From the NCBI GenBank assembly GCA_964017235.1, contig OZ024940.1, positions 23,565,615 to 23,629,614 on the forward strand: a stretch of DNA of 64,000 nt. The letters are read 5' to 3'. Both the position numbers and the translations under genes were made by a program. Below the pieces are notes generated by a model. The model was not told the DNA's origin and did no database searches. It saw only the letters and a list, made by a program, of their open reading frames with translations. Below, in pieces: positions 23,401 through 35,400 of this stretch. How positions within the stretch are numbered: position 1 is the first letter of the stretch; each line of letters opens with the position of its first letter. The DNA comes from Sabellastarte sp. h YS-2021. Taxonomy: Eukaryota; Annelida; Polychaeta; Sabellida; Sabellidae.

Positions 23401-26400
23401 AAAAGACACAGCAGTGGTGGGGCGGCTATGACGGATAGGCTTTTGCAAACAGGCAAGTTTTGAACTGGGTCATAAACAGCGCCTGTGCTTGTTTAACTCC
23501 CTTTTTGTGCCATTTTCTTTCAGATGTGGACAGCTTCTGCCCTAGCTACACAGAATATAATGAGCACACTTACGAAGATGCCAGACTACGATGTTTCTAT
23601 GCCAGTACCACCGCCTATTCTTGGTATTTTGCCAGGCAACAGTGCAAGTAAGTGGTCTTTTGAAAAAAAGTTCAACTCGGGTGCCAGTTTCACAAAAGGA
23701 CTTACTTAGACTACAAGTTAAGCCTTTTTTCTTAAACTCAGTCCAAGTTTTTGTTTTTAGACTAAGAGGGTTTCACAAAACCCCTAATTCTAAGTTTTGG
23801 CTGACCTGGAGTGGGCTTAACTTTTGTGAACAAAGACTTAGAAATGGCCGCCATAAACTTTTCTAACTTCAAAATGTGAAATGTCCCCAAAAAGATAATA
23901 TATAGGACACCTCACTAACAATTAGTCTATAGACATGTTTATGTGGTTACATTAGGCTTTCCAATGAAAAACAGCATTTTACCAAAAAAAAAAAAAAAGA
24001 GTTCAAACAAAGGAAATATGTCACCAATAAAATATTGTGACTAGCAATATATGGTCACAAAGAAAGTTAAAACCATTGTGGTTATTGGATAAGCTTGGTT
24101 TTGTCTATGTTATCCTTTCTTTTAAGTCCCTAGGCTTAGCTGAGATAAAAGGCTCAGATTTACTAGTCCCTGACTCAGCCTACGTTCAGGCTATGTCCAA
24201 GGTCAAAACTAGTTCTTAGTGTACCCAAGAAGTTACCACAAGCTGAATGTTAATCAAAATTGATAGTCAAGTAATTAAATGAAAAAGTTGTTAATTATTT
24301 GATCACTTACACTACTAACATTCTTTACAATCAGAAGACTAAATTTAACAAGTTTCATGTTTTTACTATTGTTATTTGATCTTGATCTGATCTTAATCCA
24401 TGTTAGTGAATACCACCCGTAGAATAGACTGGATTTTGATACTATCATCTGAACCCCCTAGCATCTAAAATTGGGGTTTTTTAATGTCACTTCAACTGTA
24501 GAATCTTGTTATTGAATGTTACATCCAAAATTACCTCATCTGTGTTACTTTCTCACCACACAGATCTCTGTGAGGAACCTTTCTCTTGGAACATGTTCAG
24601 AAAATAGAGGTTCCATATTATAAACCTACCCTGCAACCTTACCCAGGCATGACCTTTGACCCTCTTGCTGCAGGAGGTAAGTGCTTTACTACAACACCAA
24701 ACAATGCTCAGACGCCTTATGTTTACACTTACAGAGCTTTAGGAGGCAACCTGCTGGTCATCCTGAGTGACGCCTTGAATCAAAATATTCTGGCATGGCT
24801 GGACGGGATACAACCCAAGTCTTACTACTGGGTAGGGGCCTACAGACCCATCTTCTCGTGGAAAATAGGTGAGATTCAAAGACTGATTGGTATGGGTTTA
24901 ACATCGCTTTCCACATGTTGTACGTGTAGATCAGGTATCGGGTATCCATGCGATTGATATCCAAACTAACAGACTCTAGGGCACACAGGTCAACCAAAGT
25001 GTCATGAAATGAGATAAGGGTCGTAACCAAGGAGACTGCTGGTGATCGGTAGTCGAGAACTAGGGAGGGAAAGACTTCTGAAACAGACAGGTTTTACCTC
25101 ACCTTTTGAAACATGAAAGAGTGGGAGCAGTTTGAATTTACATTGGCAAATCATTCCAAACTTTTGGGGCATCTTTCTTTATGAGAACTTGTAGCTGAAG
25201 GGATGGATAAAAGCAGCACATACAAGTTTGTCAAGATTTCCCACCGACAGTCTAAGGCTCGATTATCCGTACCGCTTGGGAGACGTAAGTTACATACAGA
25301 CAACCACAAGGATCAGTTAGCCAGGGGTGCAGTTGTCGTGCATAGAAAATGTATAAGAATTAAACCTTGTCTTTGATTCATTTTTATAAATGTCCATTGT
25401 GAATATAACTTATACAAGTCACAGTTTTAAATTCAATCTCAAAAGACTTATCATCAGAATGTTTTTTTCTGTTTCCATAGAAGGGAGCAGCAATTCACCG
25501 ATCAGCGAATACGACAACTTTGCCGACGGCCAGCCGCCCTCAGTGCTCAACTGGAATTGCATTTATATTTCTGGGGAGGAAGGATACAAGTGGAAGAGTG
25601 GAGGCTGTGACGCCATCTATCATTATGTCACTATTGAAGGTGAATATATTTTTTGTCTATAATATGACTGGTTGAACTTTTTACCTAGATACAAGATTAA
25701 TTAAAGTTTTCGTAAGTAACTTAATTTTTAAGTGCATGAACATGTTTGTGTAATACTGCACCATTCAATGGATTTGTAAATATGTTATCTCAAATCTAAG
25801 ACTTTGGTCTCTGCTGAGTTTTGCTTAAGTTAAGAGTAACCAAAAAAAGACCTGATTTTAGTGGCCAACTAAAGTCTTGTTAGACATTCATAAAACCACT
25901 GAGACAAACTGATGTCACCCAAAAGTGTACAGTAATTTCGCCAGAATGTAGTGTCATTCAGTTTCATTTATAAAAAACCAGCAGATATATAGTGGGTCCA
26001 CTTATGAATACTTTTTTACTTGACTGTATCATTTAATTTTAACAGTCTTAAACAGTCATAGAGATTGGTTCTTGAATTAATTATTGAAAAGTTTTTTTTT
26101 ATAATTGACAGCACATCAAAACGTATAAAAATTAACAAAAATATTTTAGTATTTCAGGTTTCCTTGGATCAAAATGTTCGCCCTTGCACTTGCTAAATCC
26201 CTTTACTAATTTATCAAAAAATCTTTCATTTCTTTTACAAGCATGGGCCACAGAAACAACCACAAACCAGCCAGTGATCACAACCACTCAAAAAGTACCC
26301 CCTAGTACCCCCAAAGAACCTCCTAGTACACCGACAGTTACTCCTTCATTGCCGGACAGTTCGAGTACTGCAACTGGTACCCCTACGACACAAAAACCCG

Positions 26401-29400
26401 ATTTGAGCACGATAATAAGTACTCAAGAGATCAATGCAGATCTATCGAGTACTTCGAGTACTTCTAGTGTCTTGGTTACCAGTGAAAGTACCAGTAAAAT
26501 AGGAGATAGAGCCACAACTCAAAGCATTGGTAATTCGACGTTTTCACGTTATGTGTATGCATTGTTTTATGTCAAAGTGTTGCATGGTAAATGTTTAATG
26601 ATGTTTGTACTACACTCCAGAGGTTTTTCAAGACTTTGTTGTCTCTCAAATCTCAAAGAATGCAAAAACCACAACTCTTGTTTTGACACAGCTAAACTAT
26701 TGTTGTTTATTTTTCAAATGTACCCATTTGTATACAGAGCCCACTAGGGGACATGGTAAACAAGTATTGATTGCAGGAATACATCATACACATAAAAATA
26801 AACTGTGCACATGATCTATACGTTGAGAGCCCAGTCTTTATTTTGGTACTCACAGAATAAAATCCATTCTGTGTTCACAGTCTCTATATTGCATCATTGG
26901 AATTTTGGCTACACAAAATTTCATATATTTTCAAATTAAAAAAAAATTCCTTGGAAATTCCTTGGAATAAATTTCACCAATGACTTGTTTCTTCCAGTGA
27001 AATAAATACACGCCTTAAATTAATCTTTACTCAATGAATTTTCATTAATTTAGGTCCATTAGCAAGAATAACTAAATCAAACTTATTTAATAAAATACAT
27101 TATTGGTACTTTTGGAAAACTGTGAAATTTTTTTCTTATTTTTGAACTTCATAGAAAATTCTTAGTTTCTGAAAAAAATTCTGAGAGAAATAGAGTATTC
27201 TAAAAATTAGAGTCTTCGTGAAAATAGACCAAGATGACAGATTACACTAAGTATATACAGGGTATCTGTAATTTTAGATTAAAGGGGCCACGGTGGCAGA
27301 GTGGTAACACTCTCGCCTCCCACTTGACCTTGACCAACTGTATGTATTGGTTTCCTCTGCCCACAAAACTACCCGTCATGATATGACCTACAGAATGTGT
27401 TGAAAGCGACATTAAATCCCAAATAAATAATTTAATGATTAAAACTGTGCACTTCTAAGTTAACCATTAACATCTCAGTCAGTTGTCTGAGGGGCTCCAT
27501 ACATGTTTTCATGTCACCAAGAAATACATATGCTTAGTGACAAAGGTATATCCTGGGGTGGTATTCACTAACATTCCTAATCTTTGTCCTATCTCAAAAA
27601 TAATTATCAATCATCACTTTCTAACAATATTCTAAATCAATAATCAACTTCAGTTAGTAATTTCAAAGTATATTAATTCTACATGAAGATTTAAGAGCTA
27701 AAATTGTGCTTACTGTAATGGAAATAAAATCAGACTAAAACAAAGATAGGAATGTTAGTGAATACCGCCCCTGGTTCCCATTTATCTAATGTCGGGCACT
27801 TAATTTCAGTCTTCTTGTGTTTTAACCAGTGCACTGAGATGTTATATGTTATGTTTAGTATAAAATGCTTCAAACAGTCAACTCTGCCCTTTTACAAACT
27901 GGCTGTCCCTCACAAACAAAACTCCACCTCTGCATGATATAAACTTATTCCCTTTATGTCACAAATTCGGCCAATTTTGTTACTATCAGTAGCTTTGTGT
28001 ACTGAGACATACCCTAGTTCCCTTGGCTTCCCACAAAGAAGTTTTAAATTGTTCAAAATTTTTATGTACATTTTGAAGCATTTCAATGGTGGTTTCCATG
28101 ATTCTCAGATGCCTATGAATAACAGTTTAGATAAATCATTTTGATTTGTGCTCTCGAAAAACAGAACATAGCATATATTGCATTTGTTATTAGACACTTT
28201 TAAAATTCCTTTACAAAAAGAGAAAACAGAATCAAAGAAAATGTGGAGTAAGAAATAAAACACAAATCCTTTCCATATACATTCAACTAAATACATTTTA
28301 AATAACAGAAGGAGGGACAAGTGTGAGGCATAAGCTTGCCCAGTTTAAGATATAAGGCTGGGGTTGAGTTTGTCAAACCCTCAACCCTCAACATGTGTGA
28401 TTCAAACATACCAAGTTTGTAAAGGGGCGGAGATGTCCAGATTCTGAACACAACAAATACATATATTCAATGGTTATGTATGGTTCATCTTATTAACTCC
28501 TTCACAGCCATATTAAGGTATCACCCAACAGCTGCAGCAATTACCAACTGAAGATTTTCTGATTCCCCCCCCCCCCCCCCTGCACCCAATACCATAAATG
28601 TCATATCACAATAACTTAACACAAGATAGTCACTTACCCATATTTGGATATGTGATAGGAGGAATCCCATCACTGCTGATATAACTTTAGGAGATCGAAA
28701 AGGATATCAAACCCAAAACTATGACCTTTAATCTTAGATTTACAATTATATTACAATAAATAGGTTTAATTTACTGAAGCACAAGAATCTTTTAAAATTG
28801 TGATGAATCATTTTTGTATTTCAATTTATGCATTTTTCAGAAGTGTCCACTGGTATTTAAAATACACAACATTATTTTCAAATTTTTCGACTTTGATTTG
28901 GATTGAAACTTTTATCTGCTTCTGTTTCATTTCTACTTTATTGTTTAAACATGTACTTTTCACCTTGGTCTTTGCGTAAACTTTATTTTTCATTCGTACT
29001 GCCACTACTTGTCTTGAAATGGCTAATTATTTACAATTTCCTATCAAATGGGAAAATGTTTCTATGATATTTCTAACTGAGTAATTAAAACTATACCTTC
29101 AGGTCTTCGATTGTGCATATTTTTATTTTTAACCCATGAACAATTATTGCCAATTAACAATAAAATTGTCCCCTAGAAGCTCTGGAATACATTAAAAAAC
29201 TTAAAGGCTGCAGGTTATTAAATTAAATTAATATTCTCAGGGCTACAAATAAAACAGGATGAAGACCAAAACAAAGGTTTTAGTACAACAATCTGTGTTT
29301 GGCAATTTGGAAGAATTGAATGACCAGATCCTTAATCGTCATTGTAATGTGGATAATGTAATACTTGGTTTGGTTTGGTTTCAGTTTCGCCTTTGATGCT

Positions 29401-32400
29401 CCCACTGTTTGGAATTCACTCCCTGAAGACATCTGTGCATCACCCACTATTGCCTCTTTTAGAACCAAGCTCAAAACCTATCTCTATGCAAAGGCTTATC
29501 CTCCTTAAGTTATTTTCTCTTATGGCTTCTCCCTGGTGCTGACCTGTTTCTGTCCCTGGACTTTGAATTTGTATATTGCTATTTTCTTGTTGCACCTTAG
29601 AGTCCACTATTCAGTGGAGATTAAGCGCTATAAAAGTCAAATTAGAATTAGAATAGAATACTTAAAGTGGATTAAGTGGATTTCTTTTCATACACACATG
29701 CATTTACACCAGGGCAAGCTATGCATTAACACGTGTCATTTACACGGAAACTACCTAATTCCAACAGGATTTGTTTTGGGGACGAAAGCACCATTTCTCC
29801 TTGAAATCATCCCCCCAAATTGGCACGTTTGCATATTGCTTAAAAATCTTAACATTAGAGATCCTGATTGGCTCGAGTTTGAATTCAATATTTATCTCAT
29901 TTTTGTACCATATTAGGTTGCAAGAGAAAAATTTACCAGGCCAAATAAGGGTGTGTTTTTTGCCCAGGTGTATCTTTGGATACTTTATTTACAATAATTA
30001 CAAAGAGCTACAAACAATGCTGAATAGAGACAGTGTTGGCAATGCATGCTGGTTTAAAATACACAAACCTTCAATGTTCTATTTTCATCTCAGGATGGGA
30101 CGTTTGGGAACTTATGCACTTTAAACATAATGTGGGCATAATAATAATAATATTATTTTAATACTATACTACTACTTGTGTTTGTTTTTGTTTCATGCTC
30201 TCAGTGGTGGAAACAACACCAAAACCAACAGGTATGTTGTAAAAAAAATCATCTAATCAAGCTAAACTCTGTAAATCTGAAGAGGCAGACATTATTTGAT
30301 TTATGGACTCAAAGTAACAAAAGTGAAATTGGTCACGGCCTGTGGAAATTTACTTCCTGAAGACTTAAAGCATTGAGAAATGCAAATTTGCTGCAATTTA
30401 CTGACCAGAATGAAAAAAAAGATGACCACAGAATGTCACAAAAAAATGAAATCACAAACCTCCTGAGAATAACACACACTACTCAAACCAAAATAAGGCA
30501 GATGCCTCTGTGGTTAGTATCATCCACCGTGGTGAATTCCTCATCTCTTATTTTATAACACCATGTCCTTCTGTTGAACTTATCAGATGGTTTCTTGACA
30601 CAGGTGCCAGAATTCAGAAAGGTCTAAAAGTGATAAATTCAACTCAACATCAAATCCCCCCCCCCCCCCTCCCTCTCGGTTTTGTGTTTGAGAATGTTCA
30701 TCCAAGGTTACTAGGTCGTGGCTTTACTATGTTTGGCCAATGGCCATAGTTTTAACCATTGGCAAAGATGGTACAGCAATGGTTTACTGTGAACAATCAG
30801 TTAACCAACTTTGAACCTTAAATTTCTGCACCTTTAGTAAATCTGGCTCCTCAAATTAAATGGTGTTTCAAAATAATAAAAACCATTGTAGCAATAGAAA
30901 ATCTCTGAAGAAATACAGTGTAGTGACATCAGATTTGCTAGCCAGGGCTGGTATTCATAAAAGGGATCAAGCTCACATTGAGCCAAAAATGAGCACAAGT
31001 TTACAGCTGTTTATTCTAAATTTGATCCAATTTTTGGCCCAATTTGATCTTGATCCCTTTCGTGAAAGTGGCCTCAGTAAACTAGCCCCTGAACTCCCCT
31101 GACGAGAAATTGGCACAGACTTTGATGACTGTGTCTACTTTTTAACGGGGTGGCAAACTTCACAAGCTGGCAAATTTCACCTTTGTTACTCTAGTCAGAA
31201 CTGACTTATGGCATAAATTTAATGAAAATCCAATGTGATCTTTATGTGTATAGTACATTCTGAAAAAAAGGTTCAGCTTAGCAGGTTTCACATTTAAATG
31301 TACACAATCCCCTTTGTAAATAGTCCTGGCTAGATGTCAAGCCGATTACGTTCTATACTAGCTGCTAGTTTCTTTCTTTTTAAAAGACAATTCGTAGTTA
31401 GTTTAAACCACCTTTAAGTTTGGACTCGAAACTTCTAACCTTTACCAAGGCTTCTAATTGCTAGTGATAGCTCCTACTTTTGGCAACATATGAAGAATAT
31501 ACACATATGTGGTACATACAAAAACAATATTGTTCATTATATTTATCAATTTAACCATAACTGAGTACAATTTTAGTATACATCTATATCTCTAACTGAG
31601 CATTACATGGTGACTTACATAACCACTATATTTAACATTATTTTATTCAACGATTCACTGGTCTTAGGGTCTGTAAGTCTAGCTAGGTGTATATATTTAA
31701 TGATCTACCCTAATTTACTCCTTGAGTTTCTCTCAACTCTGTCATTACCACCAGAGTAAATGAGACCTTTGTGATATATCTTTATTTCTGGCTTTACAAA
31801 TCTTCAGTAATATGAAAACTGCAATTGATTATATCTCTGTAGTTGTTGAAGTTTAATCAGTATTTCACTCTTGAAAACATATAACTTACAGTAGAACTCC
31901 TTTAACTGGACCTCTGATAAGCAGAATTCAGATTTAAGTTCAAATAAACATCAATACTTTGAATAATTACTTTGGGTTAGTATTTAAGATTTGACTTAAA
32001 TGGCTTTGATTGCACATGAAAAAAATGACATTTACTGAATGTTGTACTAAAGAGCTTCTTTCATTGTTTTAACATGGTTTAATTTACTAACATTTATGCA
32101 AACTGTTTTGTGTGTAGCTAACCATGCTTAACTGCGGCAGTTATAACTGTTGTTATTAACCTCAAATGTCTGACTGACACAAACAAACAATTTAAATGGC
32201 TTTGTTTTGTCGTGTGTGAGTTCGTTTTAAGCCAGGAGCTCAGAGATGGAAACATAATGTAATCAGATAATGTAATATACCAGTAATTATATTAAGCTTC
32301 TTCTTGCGAGAGAAAAATTTTCACCCCTACAATGAATAAACAGTGTGACTGTGTTATTGATTTCTTCAGTTACAAAATATAATTTACCATGATTATAAAG

Positions 32401-35400
32401 GGCTAATATAAGTTCAGAGCTCCATACATACCGTAAGTAACAAAATGTACATTGCAAATAGGTTTGAAAAGATTGACCAGAAAAAAATACATGATGGCAA
32501 GTAATTCCTACTACTTTAGTCAAAAAAAAAAATCTAAACTTTTTGGAAAGGTATTGACTATGGACTATTTGTCATCTTTGATTAAGAGATAAAAGTCGTT
32601 AAGTTCATTATATTCATCAACTCAACCTTAAGTAAAACTGTCAAGAAGTGTTGGTCCCTCTAGGTTCAACTTGACAGGTACATTAAAGCAATCCCATTAA
32701 TCTATTCAAAGTCTGCATGAAGCACTTGGATATGTTATTTAATGTCTGAATCAGAGAATGACAAAAAGTAGTTCCATTGAAAAATTATATACATGTACAT
32801 ATTTACGCATATCTTAACATCTTAAGTTATAGTGGACAGAAAAGGAGAATTACAAAGGCTTACAAGAAGTTTAGCATCGAACTATATAAATATCCTTTTT
32901 TTTGCAAAAAATACAAATAAGTAGTCAATCTCAACTCTGCACATTTGTGGCATAACTTCCTTTTAAAATTACTTTTTATTTCTATTGTACAATTCCGTGT
33001 TGAAGTTCTGTTTTCAGCCTGCCTGTCTTTTTTTTTCATTTACAGTCAAAGTGGACACAACATCCACCACTACAGCGGGTACAACAGCTGCCCCCCAGGC
33101 GCCGGCTACACAGGGTCAAGGCATTCCGGATACAGGTGCTAGTACCTCCAGCGGACTAAGTACTCTCACCATAGGTACGTCATTAAATACACAGTACTTT
33201 CACACATGGTATGTCTATATATAGTGTAAACTTAACATGTAGTTGTAGTTTTACTCAAATTAATTTTCTCAACACCAGAGAAGAAAAAACCCTGTATTTC
33301 TGTTGGTATGAATCAGAGTTAAAGTTTGCTAGAGGTTGCAAGTTATACAAAGTCTACATGTTTAACCTAGTGGAACCTAGGCATAATAGCTAGAACCAAA
33401 TCCTGAGTTTGTATGAGGTGGCTAAAGTTAGATACAACTGGAACCAATTCACTATGTACTGAGCACTGTCGACATAGAAATTATGTTATGAATGGAATTC
33501 ACTCTGAGGTTTCAACACAGGAGAAAATGTTATAAACCTCTAGACATACGTTTAGCCAGAATTGGAAGTAAATCATGTGAATATCAGATGTTATAGTATT
33601 GTGCTGATTGTGTATATTTCAAAATCAAGTCATAATTTCTCTTTAGGCCAATTTACTTTGATTTCTGAACCTTCATCTATGACATTTAGTATTACAAATG
33701 TTGGGAGGGAGTCATAATGAGGGAGGGCCATTAGTATTCAAAACAGACTTGCCAGGATTGTCACAAATCTTAACAAATACACACAGGCATCTCTTATTCT
33801 CAAACAACTCCATTGGCTCCAGGTTTGTGAATTTCGCTATATCTTCACAACTGCCACTCTAGTTTACAAGTTTCTTCACAGTGGTCATCCTAGTTACTTT
33901 GGTTCTCTTTTGTCTACTCGTTGTGAAAGATATAGTACAAGATACAACTGCCCAGATAAAAGGTTCTTGGAGGTTCCTCAAGTCTGACCATCTGTACATA
34001 AATCTAAAAAAACACACTTTGGCCACAGCTTTGCTTTTGATGATTCCACCATTTGGAATGATTTACCTGATGAGGTCCGTTCTGCTCCAACTCTCGCCTG
34101 TTTCAAAAAAAGGTTAAAATCGTATCTCTTTAAAAAGGCATTCCCAACTTAGCATAAACTCTATCTGTGATACTGGACTTGGCAACAGCTATGGAATGAT
34201 GATTTTTTTAAATTGGATTTTGGTGTTGCACCTTAGAGTCTGCCTGGCAGAGATTAAGCACCATAAAAGTACAGAATAGCATAGAATAGCATATAGACAT
34301 TATGGTATCAGTCTATACATCTATTTTTCCTTTCTATATGTTTCAGTGCTGATTGTGCTGGTGGTCCTGGTGGTCCTGCTTGTCATTCTCTTCTTCATCA
34401 TCTTCTGCTGCTGTTGCTATAAGAGGGATAAGAAGTAAGTCGCCTTTTGCATTCACTCCCAACGGCCCTACACTTTTTGTGCAAAATTAAAAACACAATG
34501 TATATTTATATTGTAAAAACTCTCTAAAGTGATACACTTCAGCAGACAAAAGCATGCGTGCATATACACATGTAGATAACTGTAAATGTGAGCCTTGTAA
34601 AACAGGAGGTTTCACGATTCCATTTTCTCGTTATTTAAAACAATAACCCCCCCAAAAAATTTTTTCAATTTAAAATTTAAATACATCTATTAGTAAGTCC
34701 TGTTCATATTTTTAGAAACTACATTCATTCAGTGAAAACTGTAGATACAGCCATGAAAACAGACATCAGAACCAATTGATTAAACGGCAAACCCGCCAAC
34801 TACTAGACCAATAAACCTCAGCTCTATTGCAAACAATTCAGTAACGGCAAATTAGTGTGACTCACAAGTGTGCTCAAATATTTCTGTTATTTTTGTCTCT
34901 AGGACCACTGTCGCGGTGGGTCCCAGGAAGTACGACGCCCGTCCCATCGCGCCGGTTCCCATGACACACAAACTGGGAGACGAGGAGTCAGGTGTTTACA
35001 TAGTGGAGAGTGACATTGGAAGTACAAGTAAGCTTTTTCTCTTTCTTTTAATACTCTTGAAAATTGTTTAAAAAGAACTAGAGATAGTCCTGTTTATGTT
35101 AATTTATTTATTTATTTGGGTTTTAACGTCACTTTCAACGCATTGTATAGGTCATATCACGATGAGTAGTTTTATGAGCAGAGGAAACCAGGACATACAG
35201 TTGGTCAAGGTTCAGTACTGTAAACTGCCGACCAACAGCAAGCAACTACCAGCTTTCCAACTTGAGGTCGGGGCGGGATTGAACTCCAATCTCACAGGTG
35301 GGTTGGCGAGAGTGTTATCACTCTGCTACCGTGGCCCCCCCCTTCTGTTTATGTCACTGACACTGATCTAAAGTTTTACATCAAAGTTCAAGAGTCTGGC

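Larger units (their letters stand above)
26530..30204 (+). other. Gene B intron 11
   Basis: 3.7 kb. Contains SINE C copy 2 (27284-27437), a fold-back element (27555-27772), a poly-C run (28565-28580) and a LINE end (29370-29656). Confidence 0.65.
30232..33045 (+). other. Gene B intron 12
   Basis: Contains a poly-C run near 30656-30670, a small fold-back element (30945-31075) and a degraded TIR like that at 41453 (31889-31935). Confidence 0.6.

Noticed and set aside
24563-24734. Earlier acceptors for gene B exon 9 and the 123-residue ORF starting at 24586
   Set aside because: The acceptors near 24565, 24674 and 24677 lead to early stops or a non-CTLD frame; only AG at 24733-24734 continues the CTLD in phase.
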